This document shows positions 15,387 to 24,571 of a stretch of 44,119 nt of DNA, piece after piece. A program made the position numbers and the translations under genes. Source of the stretch: a virus; IMG/VR virus record IMGVR_UViG_3300048597_000300, positions 1-44,119 of that record; one strand, written 5' to 3'. Position 1 is the first letter of the stretch, and each line of letters starts with the position of its first letter. The notes below the pieces were generated by a model. That model worked only from the letters and a program-made list of their open reading frames with translations. It made no database searches and was not told the origin of the DNA.

Positions 15387-16046
15387 ATGCTCAAAAATGA
15401 CAATCAGGACGGTGCCCTTGAGAAAACCGACACGACCGCGGTGAACACAGCAGCGGATGATCAGTCTATAACCACCACTGGTGAAGGTACTACCGGAACC
15501 GATGATGGGGACGGATCAGGTGATGGGAAAGGTGATGATGATTGGAAGGCGCGTGCATTAAAGGCAGAAGCAATCCTTAAACGAAACAAGGATAAACCAG
15601 CCACTGCACCGGCTAAAGATGATTCAGAACCTAAAGATAAGGATGCTGAACCACAGCTTCCTGCTGATGCAGATGAATCTGCCCCCGTCACTAAGCGAGA
15701 TCTTCACAAGATCAACGAGAGAAAAGCAATTCGTACTGCCACAACTGTTTCTGACGATGACAAACCAGAAGATCGTGCGATTAAGCAAGAAATCCACGAC
15801 CACTGGGATGAAATCAAGCGGTTCTATACGGGCCGCTCAGGGAAAAATGATCCCGCAGATATTGTTGATGACATTCTCGATGCTCACGCGGCATGGAGAA
15901 GGCGCAATGCGAATAAGAGTGACGGCGGTAAAGCCGCAGTCGCTACCCTTACACGGGATGCAGGTGCGCGCGGTTCGTCCCCGTCCGCTACCGATGTAAG
16001 GAAAGCACCCCCTCGACAGAAGGAAGGTCTAGCAAATTGGTATTAA
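15387..16046 (+). CDS. Scaffolding protein (putative)
   Basis: A 219-residue, highly charged, low-complexity protein: a Thr/Asp/Gly-rich N-terminal half with many DDG repeats, a helical segment (KARALKAEAILKRNK), and a second helical region (HDHWDEIKRFYTGRSG) before a basic tail ending EGLANWY. This composition and the position two genes ahead of the major capsid gene are typical of phage scaffolding proteins that organise prohead assembly and then leave. A TTG start at 15282 would add 35 residues but would translate through the hairpin leader, so ATG 15387 is preferred. Confidence 0.7.
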   Translation: MLKNDNQDGALEKTDTTAVNTAADDQSITTTGEGTTGTDDGDGSGDGKGDDDWKARALKAEAILKRNKDKPATAPAKDDSEPKDKDAEPQLPADADESAPVTKRDLHKINERKAIRTATTVSDDDKPEDRAIKQEIHDHWDEIKRFYTGRSGKNDPADIVDDILDAHAAWRRRNANKSDGGKAAVATLTRDAGARGSSPSATDVRKAPPRQKEGLANWY

Positions 16047-16063
16047 AAATTTATTCCACAATC

Positions 16064-16483
16064 ATGTCTTTCATTCCTGAAAACTATGACTCTGGGAAAA
16101 CCGTACTGCTTCCAATGAGCAACGGTGGTTCAAGCGCAGCCTACAGTGTAGGCCAAGCACTGACCATCAGCTCTGGTTACTATGCGGCTGCTTCCGGTGG
16201 TCAGAATTCTGACGTGACGCACGTCTGCATGGAAGCAGGAACGGTCACTACAAACGGTACTTTGCTCAAGGCGATTCGCGTCAAGGGCGTTGTATTTGTA
16301 GCTGACTGTGATGCTGACCCTGTACGCGCAACTGAAGTTGGTACCTATTGCGACCTCGCATCGGCTACCCAACTCGATACTGATGCCTCTACTGACGATC
16401 TCTTCTATATCGAAGATATTGTTGGTGCGGCCAGTGATCGCAAGGTACGCGGCTGGTTCGCTGGCGGCGTTCCGAATTCCTAA
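16064..16483 (+). CDS. Capsid decoration/stabilisation protein (putative)
   Basis: A 139-residue beta-rich protein (SFIPENYDSGKTVLLPMSNG) with repeated short strands and few charges. Small proteins of this size and composition directly before the major capsid gene are commonly head decoration proteins. It has no Shine-Dalgarno sequence; a start at 16037 is possible but adds a non-conserved extension overlapping the scaffold gene. Assignment is by position and composition. Confidence 0.6.
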   Translation: MSFIPENYDSGKTVLLPMSNGGSSAAYSVGQALTISSGYYAAASGGQNSDVTHVCMEAGTVTTNGTLLKAIRVKGVVFVADCDADPVRATEVGTYCDLASATQLDTDASTDDLFYIEDIVGAASDRKVRGWFAGGVPNS

Positions 16484-16507
16484 TCTTATTAATTTTTACT
16501 CTTTACC

Positions 16508-17491
16508 ATGATTACTCGTTCAGATTTTCCGACGCTGACCGAGCGAATCGAAGAGGTGTATAACGAAGCTGCAAAGACATCAATTGCAGAAATGCTCGGC
16601 TCGAAGATCTTCGAAGAGAAGACGACCGATGACTACACGTACAACCACCTCATCCTTCATGGACTCCCGGGAATGCGCCGCGTGGCAGAAGGCCAGCAGT
16701 ATCCCCGTGTGACCGCCAGCGAAGGTGATTCGATCTCGTACACTCAGCGTCAGTTTGGTGAAATCGTTGCTGTCACTAAGACGCTTCGCAAGTTCGACCG
16801 GTGGGATCAGATCGAAGATTTGGTTCGCTCGGCCACTGACAGTTCGTTCAGTGACATTGATCAGTCGTATGCTGATGCCCTTCTTTACGGATGGTCAACC
16901 AGCTACACGGATGTTTGGGGTGATGCAGTATCAGGCGCAGGGCCAGATGGTCTTTCGCTCTTCCATACCGCACACACCAATAATCTCTCTTCCCGCACCT
17001 TCCGGAATCAAATCAGGGATTCTGTCGGAAATGAGAATGCCGCATTTGAGCGCGATCCGATTGTTACGGCCCGTAAGGATGCCCGTGTATATCGTGATGC
17101 TCAGGGCAAAAACCGTCCGATCCGTCTCGATACCCTCGTTGTTGCTCCTAATTTGGAGGACTTCGCGTACCGCATTGTCAATTCCACGAATATTTCAGGT
17201 AGCCCGAACAATGACATCAACCCTCTCAAGGGATCAATCAAGGAAATCATTGTCTGGGAGAAGCTTGAAGCTCGTTCAGATGGAACCGACACGAAGGCGT
17301 ACTGGTTCATGGCCGATTCGTCGAAGGTCAAGAATTCGCTCAAGGCTCTGTATGCGCAGAAGCCCATGATGCAGGCTCCTGAATTGGTGCATGACACTCA
17401 GGATTGGGACTATGTGCTTGATGCCTACTACGCATTGGGCCTTGGATTCCCGATCTATATCTGGGGTTCAAAGGGCACTAATGCCGCGTAA
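16508..17491 (+). CDS. Major capsid protein (Mu gpT-like)
   Basis: A 327-residue protein with features of the Mu-like major head subunit family: an N-terminal helix, LHGLPGMRRVAEGQQYPR, the loop PDGLSLFHTAHTNN near residues 155-168, RDAQGKNRPIRLDTLVVAPN near 197-216 and NDINPLKGSIKEI near 234-246. It forms the icosahedral shell with an HK97 fold as expected for tailed phages. No Shine-Dalgarno sequence is present even for this presumably most expressed gene; the ATG is preceded by TTTACC. Confidence 0.85.
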   Translation: MITRSDFPTLTERIEEVYNEAAKTSIAEMLGSKIFEEKTTDDYTYNHLILHGLPGMRRVAEGQQYPRVTASEGDSISYTQRQFGEIVAVTKTLRKFDRWDQIEDLVRSATDSSFSDIDQSYADALLYGWSTSYTDVWGDAVSGAGPDGLSLFHTAHTNNLSSRTFRNQIRDSVGNENAAFERDPIVTARKDARVYRDAQGKNRPIRLDTLVVAPNLEDFAYRIVNSTNISGSPNNDINPLKGSIKEIIVWEKLEARSDGTDTKAYWFMADSSKVKNSLKALYAQKPMMQAPELVHDTQDWDYVLDAYYALGLGFPIYIWGSKGTNAA

Positions 17492-17514
17492 TTACTAACT
17501 AACCGCTTACAGCT

Positions 17515-17868
17515 ATGTCTTCTTCACCCAATTGGGCACGTCTGGTTTCTCAAGGCCGCGCGAAAGCGTATGGCGTACCGTGGAGTGATGAGGAAGTCCA
17601 CGCTGTGTACGAACTCGGCATTCCAGCCGAGTTCGTACGCCGTGGTGCCCTCACACGCGATGAGTACGATGCCATGCAGGATGCAGACCGAAAGCACAAA
17701 GAAAAGACCGGCAAGAAGCCCGTTGAAGCGATGGATCGTGAAGAGCTTCAGAAGGAAGCAGAGGAGGTTGGGATCGACACCACCCCCGCTGCAACAACTG
17801 AATCTTTGCGAGATGTCGTAAATGCAAAGGGTGGCAAGCGGTCATCAAAGGAAAAAGACCATGAATAA
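17515..17868 (+). CDS. Hypothetical structural-region protein (117 aa)
   Basis: A 117-residue charged protein. The N-terminal part (GVPWSDEEVHAVYELGIPAE) recalls a short domain found next to capsid genes in other phages, and residues 67-110 look like a small SAP/LEM-type helical motif (MDREELQKEAEEVGI) with a lysine-rich tail. It may be a head-completion or DNA-end-associated protein. It overlaps the next gene by eight bases. Confidence 0.6.
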   Translation: MSSSPNWARLVSQGRAKAYGVPWSDEEVHAVYELGIPAEFVRRGALTRDEYDAMQDADRKHKEKTGKKPVEAMDREELQKEAEEVGIDTTPAATTESLRDVVNAKGGKRSSKEKDHE

Positions 17869-18430
17869 AATTCTTTCAGTTATTGCTGTGGGATTGGCTT
17901 TGGTCGCCTTGGTGGTTGCGGTTGCCCGGGAAACTCCGGTGGTTGTTGAAAAGCAACCCAATGAAGATCCCGCGCTTGGCGCGATTCCCCCACAGGGAAA
18001 CTTTGACGCCATTACGGTTGAAGAGTTCGAGCAGGGCGGTGGTGCATATCAGCTTTCCTTTACCGGAACTGGTTCAACCACTCTCACTCAGGACTTAATG
18101 GCGAACAACAACTGGTTCGTCATTCCGGCGTCAACTACGTTCCCAATCCAATTCACTGTAACGCTTCCTGCAACTTCTACGCTCACCAGTATTTTGACCG
18201 AACCAGGTGACACTCGTGAATGGTACTTCCAAAACGAGAACACTGTAGCTGCAACTACCACAACGATTGCAGCTGGTACGGGCATTAACCTTGTTGGCGA
18301 CACCGCCAACGATGATCTGATCAATGGAGCAGAAATCGGCAGGTTGACTTGTATTCGTGACCGCATTTCCACCACGGCAAGACCCGGCGATGTATATTGT
18401 TGGGTTTCCGAAAGTGTCGCTGCGGACTAA
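17861..18430 (+). CDS. Secreted structural-region protein (189 aa)
   Basis: A 189-residue protein with an N-terminal hydrophobic signal (MNKILSVIAVGLALVALVVA) and a Thr-rich beta domain (ASTTFPIQFTVTLPATST). Two cysteines near the C-terminus could form a disulphide after export. Export signals are unusual for phage virion proteins; two other genes here share this feature. It may be added to the virion at the membrane or remain on the host surface. Confidence 0.65.
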   Translation: MNKILSVIAVGLALVALVVAVARETPVVVEKQPNEDPALGAIPPQGNFDAITVEEFEQGGGAYQLSFTGTGSTTLTQDLMANNNWFVIPASTTFPIQFTVTLPATSTLTSILTEPGDTREWYFQNENTVAATTTTIAAGTGINLVGDTANDDLINGAEIGRLTCIRDRISTTARPGDVYCWVSESVAAD

Positions 18431-18444
18431 CGGATTCCTAGTGT

Positions 18445-18479
18445 TTCTATGTTGGCCCTTTACGGGGCCAGCAATAGAA
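18445..18479 (+). other. Strong intergenic hairpin
   Basis: TTCTAT/ATAGAA (18445-18450 with 18474-18479) encloses a small internal loop and TGGCCC/GGGCCA (18453-18458 with 18465-18470) around a six-base loop. No T-run follows, so it looks like an RNA-processing or stability element between two secreted-protein genes rather than a simple terminator. Confidence 0.6.
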
Positions 18480-18508
18480 TCGTTAGATTTAAAAAGTAAT
18501 TTATTAAC

Positions 18509-18985
18509 ATGAAGAAATTTCTCATAGGGTTTGCAGTTGGACTGGGCGTACTCTTTGCCGGGTATGCCACCGCTCAGAGTCAAGATCAGGGATCAACAAG
18601 CATTGGTACATGGAAGAACCAAAGCTTTATGAACGCCACATCAACCTCGGCAAGCTCATCACCGCGAGTAATTGGTGGCGCCAAAAGCGTCACATTGCAG
18701 TTCACCCGGGGTGATACGACCGGGCAGGGTAATACCGGGTCTAGTACTTTCAGCGTATGGGTTTCAGTCGATGGTACGAACTACGTTCAGTACAACAAAC
18801 TCATCGACAATGTCACCAATACGAATTCCCAGACTCTGACCCGTGTTGCTACAGCAGTTCTTACTGGTACTTCTACTAAGACATATACGATGGATCTGAA
18901 CGGCGAATCATTTGCAACGGTTAAATGTTCAGTGCTTGAAGTTACTGACGGTGAGCATACTTGTAAGGCACAAATAAGATATTAG
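18509..18985 (+). CDS. Secreted structural-region protein (158 aa)
   Basis: A 158-residue protein with a canonical signal peptide (MKKFLIGFAVGLGVLFAGYA, predicted cut after ATAQ or nearby) followed by a beta-sandwich-like domain with alternating Thr/Ser strands and two C-terminal cysteines. It resembles the secreted beta domains in the fibre gene at 9262. Likely displayed on the virion or host envelope. No Shine-Dalgarno sequence. Confidence 0.65.
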   Translation: MKKFLIGFAVGLGVLFAGYATAQSQDQGSTSIGTWKNQSFMNATSTSASSSPRVIGGAKSVTLQFTRGDTTGQGNTGSSTFSVWVSVDGTNYVQYNKLIDNVTNTNSQTLTRVATAVLTGTSTKTYTMDLNGESFATVKCSVLEVTDGEHTCKAQIRY

Positions 18986-18987
18986 GT

Positions 18988-19125
18988 ATGGAAACGAGAA
19001 TCATTGTCACGATTGAAAAAAAATACGATGACTCTTCTGTTGACCGTCTCACCCACTCCACCGAAGATCCGAATGAAGCAAAGGAGTTTATAGAGCAACA
19101 TGCACTCCAAAAAGTAACCGAATAA
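18988..19125 (+). CDS. Small hypothetical protein (45 aa)
   Basis: A 45-residue protein (METRIIVTIEKKYDDSS) predicted as two beta strands and a helix (PNEAKEFIEQHALQKV). It fits exactly between two genes, two bases after one stop and one base before the next ATG, which supports it being real. Function unknown. Confidence 0.55.
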   Translation: METRIIVTIEKKYDDSSVDRLTHSTEDPNEAKEFIEQHALQKVTE

Positions 19126-19126
19126 T

Positions 19127-20530
19127 ATGCCCCCGATTTTACGCCATCGCAATCGCCAGTTATCAGCCGACCTGACCCCACTGGTTGAGGCGGGGCTAGA
19201 GGTCACCTATCTGACTGCTGATTCGGCTGCATCTTCCGGCACGATAACCGTCAAAGATATTGACGGTTTTGCCGCAAATCAATTCCTTTTGATTGGAGAA
19301 TTAGGCCAAGAGGGAAGTGAAATTGTTCGTACTCATACCGCAACCGCTCCTTCAGGAACGACAATAACTCTTAACGCCAATACAGCGTTTGCCCATGGTG
19401 CGGGTACCCCGATATACCGGATTGAATTCAATCAGATCGAATGGGCACATGCCGCAACTATTGGCGGTTCAAAATCTACACTGGCAACTTCCAATATACA
19501 GGCAGATCAGTTAGTTCAGATCTATACCGATACTTCCCAAACGACGGGGTACTATTTCGCACGATTCAAAAACTCCATTGATAGCACTACCGGTTCATAT
19601 AGCGATGGTGTCCCGTACGGTGGATTTGCAGCAAATACTTTGGCATTCATAATCAGTTGGGCATTAAAACGAAATGGCCTCAATAACTATGAGGGAAATA
19701 TCACCAAAGAATTTTGTATTGAGGAAACAAATGACTGTCTTAATGAAATTCAAGGTTCCCAACTCAGGTGGGCTGAACATCAGAATCTTAATGCCGTGAT
19801 CGGGGATATTACTGCTGGTACCCCGGTGGTTACTCTTCCCACTGACATCTATGATTCCAACTCAAATAAGTCACTGATTAATGTACGGCTTTCTGTCGAT
19901 AAAGATTTACGATACCTCGATCCCATTGAAATGGAGGCAGCAAAAATTGGCGCAATTACTACCACCCTCGTTACACAAGTAACTGCAGGTGCCACTTCAA
20001 TGACTCTTACTGACGCTGACGACTTTGAAGACAGCGGCAGTATTTCGTTCTTTGTATCTGGAACCGAATATTCAGCAACTTATACAGCCATCGACCGCTC
20101 AACCGGTGTTATTTCGGGCATTCCAGCTTCAGGCACGGGATCGATAACTGTGACAGTTGCAGCGGCAACATACATCCATCAGGGCGTATCATTTGGAACC
20201 CCGCTCTACTACACGGTAAACAACGGAAATATCGATCTATACCCGGTTCCTGATGGGGAGTATCACGGCAGGAACCTTTATGGTGACTACTGGAATGTAG
20301 TAACCGCAGTTGATTCAGAGGGAGATACCATCGATGTTCAACGATTCGACATGGTTAAGTACTGGCTTGCATGGAAGATGAGATGTCAGTTGAAGAACGA
20401 AGGCGCTCTTGATCTCAATGACGGATTTTACTCAAAGTTTAAAGAACGGCTCAACCAAGCCATAAGAAACGCACCACGACATATTAAATACAAACGGCAA
20501 TACACGCCTAACCGTATTAGGTACCGATAA
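19127..20530 (+). CDS. Head-tail connector/adaptor protein
   Basis: A 467-residue protein. The N- and C-terminal parts look helical and surround inserted beta domains (for instance TVKDIDGFAANQFLLIGE near residue 40 and SMTLTDADDFEDSGSISF near 290). The end is basic (RHIKYKRQYTPNRIRYR). Position between capsid genes and the nozzle-like gene fits a connector or tail-tube adaptor below the portal, with inserted Ig-like decoration. No tape measure exists in this genome, which favours a short podoviral tail. Confidence 0.6.
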   Translation: MPPILRHRNRQLSADLTPLVEAGLEVTYLTADSAASSGTITVKDIDGFAANQFLLIGELGQEGSEIVRTHTATAPSGTTITLNANTAFAHGAGTPIYRIEFNQIEWAHAATIGGSKSTLATSNIQADQLVQIYTDTSQTTGYYFARFKNSIDSTTGSYSDGVPYGGFAANTLAFIISWALKRNGLNNYEGNITKEFCIEETNDCLNEIQGSQLRWAEHQNLNAVIGDITAGTPVVTLPTDIYDSNSNKSLINVRLSVDKDLRYLDPIEMEAAKIGAITTTLVTQVTAGATSMTLTDADDFEDSGSISFFVSGTEYSATYTAIDRSTGVISGIPASGTGSITVTVAAATYIHQGVSFGTPLYYTVNNGNIDLYPVPDGEYHGRNLYGDYWNVVTAVDSEGDTIDVQRFDMVKYWLAWKMRCQLKNEGALDLNDGFYSKFKERLNQAIRNAPRHIKYKRQYTPNRIRYR

Positions 20531-20535
20531 CCACT

Positions 20536-22008
20536 GTGAGAAAACTCGAAGCACAATTCTACAAAGAATTCTCATCAGCGATGATCTCAAACATCGCTCA
20601 AAATTTAGTACCTAAAAATGCCGCTGAAGTCGTCCTGAATCTGGATGCTGACGAACAATTTGGCGCACTGGTTACCCGGTTGGGTACGGGGCTAATTGGA
20701 ACCGCAGGACTTGGTGCCGGGGGTACCGTCTTAGGCTTACATCAGCACGTGGATTCGACAAACAGTGCCAACAATAAGCTGTTTGCTGCTGTGGTTCATT
20801 CAGGCCAAAACAAGATCTATGACGTCATTGCCGGCAGTGCGTCATTGTCAGGTGATACTTCGGGCCTAAAAACACGATTCCATACCTTTTTGGGGGAAAC
20901 ACTCCGATTAAATGGTACCGATGCACCAAAGGCATTTAACAGTACTTCGTGGATCACTACGGGTGGAGCATTTGACCTTGGCGATATGCCAACAGGATAT
21001 AAGTACTCCACTGATTTTCTCGACCGAGTGTACATGACGGGAAACAGTAGCAACCCGTCCCGCGTAGTATATTCGGGACTATCAAATGGGTCTGCAGTTG
21101 CATGGGCAAGCGACTATATCGACATCGATGCAAAGGATGATGACGGGCCTAATACTGCACTGGCAAAGGTACCGGGGTATCTATTGATTTTTAAGGAACG
21201 GTCGCTGCATCGTTTTAATTACTATTCCGCATTCCCAGAATCACTTGTTCAGATCGGTACCCTTTCACAAGAATCAGTAGTAATGGGCCATGGATTGTGT
21301 GCATTTTTCTCACCTTCAGCGGAAGACGGAAAGGGATTTTATGTCACCAACGGAAACCGTCCTGTTGCAATTTCCCATGATCGTTTAAAGAACATTAAAA
21401 AGTTTGTCGACGCTATTGCCTCATCTTACTACGATGACGTCTCAGGTTGGGCTACCGACCGCGGGTATGCATGGAGTGTCGGAAATTTGACCGTCGACGA
21501 TTATACCTATACCAACGCGGTTTTGCGCTGGAATCGGATTCTTGATCAGTGGGTTATTCGGACATATCCGACCCAATTCTCAGTATTTGCAAAGTATGTT
21601 TCATCAAGTCAAACAATTGTGGTTGGCGGCGACAGTGCCGGCACAGTTCTGCAGCTCGATAAGCCGGCAACGTTCACTGACTATAGCGGTAAGACAATTA
21701 ATTGGATGCTCAAAACCCACCCTGACAAATTCGACTATAACCAGCTAAAGACCATTAGTGAGCGTGTCGTTCTTGATTGCAAAAATATGGATTCAGCTGT
21801 AATCGACATCGTTAATGAGTCAGGTAAGATTGTCAGCTATCGCGCAAAGGGCAACAAGGTAATGAAAGTCATTCGTCAATTCATGAGTCTCGACATGGTA
21901 AGGGGTAACAAATTTAGTGTTGTTGTTCGGGGTACAGTCGATGGGGCGCAAGGCATTCTACACGAAATTGAAATCCCGAATATCGAATTGGCTTTGAGTT
22001 ACGACTAA
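20536..22008 (+). CDS. Tail hub/nozzle protein (beta-propeller-like)
   Basis: A 490-residue protein starting at GTG 20536. Its pattern of short strands with bulky turns (LFAAVVHSGQNKIYDV, DRVYMTGNSSNPSRVVYSG, KGFYVTNGNRPVAISHD, AYAWSVG-like repeats) resembles the beta-propeller nozzle proteins of podoviruses (tail tubular protein B/gp10 types). It directly follows the connector and precedes the spike. The call rests on pattern and order. Confidence 0.65.
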   Translation: MRKLEAQFYKEFSSAMISNIAQNLVPKNAAEVVLNLDADEQFGALVTRLGTGLIGTAGLGAGGTVLGLHQHVDSTNSANNKLFAAVVHSGQNKIYDVIAGSASLSGDTSGLKTRFHTFLGETLRLNGTDAPKAFNSTSWITTGGAFDLGDMPTGYKYSTDFLDRVYMTGNSSNPSRVVYSGLSNGSAVAWASDYIDIDAKDDDGPNTALAKVPGYLLIFKERSLHRFNYYSAFPESLVQIGTLSQESVVMGHGLCAFFSPSAEDGKGFYVTNGNRPVAISHDRLKNIKKFVDAIASSYYDDVSGWATDRGYAWSVGNLTVDDYTYTNAVLRWNRILDQWVIRTYPTQFSVFAKYVSSSQTIVVGGDSAGTVLQLDKPATFTDYSGKTINWMLKTHPDKFDYNQLKTISERVVLDCKNMDSAVIDIVNESGKIVSYRAKGNKVMKVIRQFMSLDMVRGNKFSVVVRGTVDGAQGILHEIEIPNIELALSYD

Positions 22009-22009
22009 T

Positions 22010-24286
22010 ATGGCACAACCCAGACAGCTTGGTTACAACGCAAGGGATCTTCTGTCAAATCAGATGGATGCTCTTTTTAATGACCCGATGGATGAGGCGA
22101 ATGGTTCCTATGCCAACTCATTTGGTGATGCAGTTGCCCCCGGGTCGATTGCTTCAGGCAGTTTGATCGGATTATTGCAGCAGGAGTTTGGGGCAATCTT
22201 TGCCGGAAAGGGAAGTTTCAATAATTCAGAAACTGGCTACCGTCTGGGTATCGACGAATCCGATGGATTGGCCAAATTCTATATTGGCGATGCAAGCAAC
22301 TATCTCAATTGGACTGGTACAGCTCTTAACATCGCAGGTACATTTTCGGCAGGATCAATTGATATTGGCGGTTCTGATGCTACTTCTTTTCATGTTGACA
22401 GCGACGGTAACATGTGGCTCGGCGCATCTTCGTTCGCTGCTGCCCCCGCAAAGATTTCAAATGCAGGAGCCGGAACTTTTTCATCCATAACTATCACCGG
22501 GGGCACGATCACCGGAACTCCTATTGCCTCAATTCCAAACAATTCATCAACCGATATTTCGCTTTTGGAGTATACCCACAATCTTGTTTTTAGTGTCACG
22601 GATAACAATACGGTCGCATGGGCTTCGGGAACAATAACCATGAGCAACGCAAGGACGTTTTCAATTACCGGTAGCAATACCGGTAATATGGCGGCACGAA
22701 CCTACATTTACCTTGATACAGGCACTTCGACCACGGCCCTTCAAACTACCACAACTGTTGCAACTGCAATGGGGGCAAACAAGATTCTGATTGCTGTAGC
22801 AGAAAACGGATCAGGGCAGGCAACCTATCAGGTATACGGCGGTATAGGGGGACTGAAGGTGGGATCTGCCGGGGTAAACATCGCCAATAATAACTGGACA
22901 TACAGCGGAACGTGGTCAGTAACTGACGCCGATACGGTTGCTTGGGGGTCGGGTACTCTCAAAACTTCTGATGGTACTTCTTACTCCATTACCGGTTCCA
23001 ACACCGGGAATATGTCTGCCAAGACATACATTTATTTTGATTTGGGTACTTCATCAACCGCTTTTCAGACAACCACCACGGCCACTACAGCAATTGGTGA
23101 TGGCAAAATCCTTATTGCTATTGCTCAAAACGGCACCGGGGAGGCGAATTTCATGGTGATGAATGATAAGCAGGTAAACATTGACGCATCGAGCATTGTC
23201 GCAGGATCAATTACAGCAAATGAAATTGCAGCAGGGGCGATTACAGCTGCAAAAATCAGTGTGTCCTCTCTTTCCGCAATTACTGCCGACATGGGTACGA
23301 TAACTGCGGGCACTATAACTTTAAATACTTCTGGGTATATCCGCGGTGGGCAGACGGCGTATGGTACCGGCACTGGTTTTTTTCTTGGATACTCAGGTGG
23401 AGCATATAAGCTGTCAATTGGTGTTGGGGAATCAGGTCTTACGTGGGATGGTTCAACCCTTACGGTGAACGGCTATAAAGTGCAGGACGGGGGAACGTTT
23501 GGCGGTGATGGATCGGATAGCTCATACGCCCAATCTTCGGGAACTGACACGATGGATTTGGGGGGTGCACGGGTATATATAATGAATTTCACCACGTTAT
23601 CTCTCACCGGGACGGCAAAAATCGCATTCTCAAACCCTCATGCAAACGGAACTATAGTAATTTTCCGTGTTCAGGGAAATTGCACCATAAATAGCTCGAC
23701 GCTTCCGACAATTGATTTGCGCGGTATTGGCGCAGCGGGTGGCGATACTGGTGGAGGTACGCCAGTTGCAGGTAATGACGCAAGCTTTAACCCGAAAGAT
23801 GTTTCAATGGGCGGCTTAACTGGTGCATCAAATGGAGACAAAGGAGGTGGGGGGGCTTCATCGATAGCTGATGGCACCAGCGCAGCGGGTGTAGGAGGAA
23901 CCGCACCATATCCAAATATTGGTGCAACTGACGCGGATGCGCTGCTGCTCTTCGGCTACTCGTTCATATTACCCGGTGGAGGTGGTGGTGCTGGAAATGA
24001 GGGTGGTGGTTTTTCCGCTTCTGTTGGTGGACGTGGAGGCGGGGCTTTTATTCTTGAGGTTGGCGGCACGCTTACTTTGGTCGGATCCGGAGCCATTAAC
24101 GCAAACGGTAGTGACTCATCAGCCGCTGATGCGGACGGAGGTGCGGGGGGTGGCGGTGCTATTGCGGTTCTGTATCGAACTGCCGGGACTATTACTGGGA
24201 CAGTGACGGCAACGGCAACCGGCACCAACGGCGTAAGTGGAGGTACGGGATTTGCGGTCGTAACTTCTAATAAATATAGATCATAA
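22010..24286 (+). CDS. Tail spike/fibre with duplicated domain and Gly-rich end
   Basis: A 758-residue receptor-binding type protein. The N-terminal 60 residues would attach to the tail. Two consecutive related domains start at the shared phrases DNNTVAWASGT (22.6 kb) and DADTVAWGSGT (22.9 kb), about 108 residues apart; both contain SITGSNTGNM, TYIY-D-GTS, and KILIA-A-NG. A helical neck follows (ANEIAAGAITAAKI). The C-terminal 180 residues are strongly Gly-rich (GGGGGAGNEGGG), like collagenous or polyGly-II fibre tips. Unlike the other fibre gene, it has no signal peptide. Confidence 0.75.
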   Translation: MAQPRQLGYNARDLLSNQMDALFNDPMDEANGSYANSFGDAVAPGSIASGSLIGLLQQEFGAIFAGKGSFNNSETGYRLGIDESDGLAKFYIGDASNYLNWTGTALNIAGTFSAGSIDIGGSDATSFHVDSDGNMWLGASSFAAAPAKISNAGAGTFSSITITGGTITGTPIASIPNNSSTDISLLEYTHNLVFSVTDNNTVAWASGTITMSNARTFSITGSNTGNMAARTYIYLDTGTSTTALQTTTTVATAMGANKILIAVAENGSGQATYQVYGGIGGLKVGSAGVNIANNNWTYSGTWSVTDADTVAWGSGTLKTSDGTSYSITGSNTGNMSAKTYIYFDLGTSSTAFQTTTTATTAIGDGKILIAIAQNGTGEANFMVMNDKQVNIDASSIVAGSITANEIAAGAITAAKISVSSLSAITADMGTITAGTITLNTSGYIRGGQTAYGTGTGFFLGYSGGAYKLSIGVGESGLTWDGSTLTVNGYKVQDGGTFGGDGSDSSYAQSSGTDTMDLGGARVYIMNFTTLSLTGTAKIAFSNPHANGTIVIFRVQGNCTINSSTLPTIDLRGIGAAGGDTGGGTPVAGNDASFNPKDVSMGGLTGASNGDKGGGGASSIADGTSAAGVGGTAPYPNIGATDADALLLFGYSFILPGGGGGAGNEGGGFSASVGGRGGGAFILEVGGTLTLVGSGAINANGSDSSAADADGGAGGGGAIAVLYRTAGTITGTVTATATGTNGVSGGTGFAVVTSNKYRS

Positions 24287-24296
24287 ATTTTTTACT

Positions 24297-24527
24297 ATGG
24301 CAAAAACAATCCAAATTACCGATGTTGCGATTAAGGAAGTGCAGATTTCGCTGACAGATGGGGAAACTTCAATAAACGTTCTTTACGCACTCGTATCTGA
24401 CGACGGGAAAGAGTATTCACGCCAATGGCGAACTTTTAAAGGTGAGAGAATTGCCGGGATTATAGACCGTCTTGAGCGCGTACTTGAAAAGGCCATTGAG
24501 AAAGTGAAGGAGGACGAGGGGATTTAA
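24297..24527 (+). CDS. Small hypothetical protein (76 aa)
   Basis: A 76-residue protein with an N-terminal beta half and a C-terminal charged helix (GIIDRLERVLEKAIEKVKED). It closes the spike operon; its stop overlaps the upstream box of promoter copy 3. It may be a spike-assembly chaperone, judged by size and position only. Confidence 0.6.
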   Translation: MAKTIQITDVAIKEVQISLTDGETSINVLYALVSDDGKEYSRQWRTFKGERIAGIIDRLERVLEKAIEKVKEDEGI

Positions 24528-24565
24528 TCCACAAAATCCTTGACATTCCCCAAATCATATACGCT
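24527..24565 (+). promoter_or_regulatory. Phage promoter, copy 3 of 5 (ejection proteins)
   Basis: ATCCACA at 24527-24533, six bases, TTGACA at 24540-24545, 14 bases, TACGCT at 24560-24565, six bases, then the ATG at 24572. A leaderless transcript for the three large genes that follow is predicted. Confidence 0.8.
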
Positions 24566-24571
24566 CTATAT

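Noticed and set aside
16496-16508. Sixth promoter copy before the capsid gene (TACTCT five bases from ATG)
   Set aside because: No TTGACA or ATCCMCA box at the required distances.
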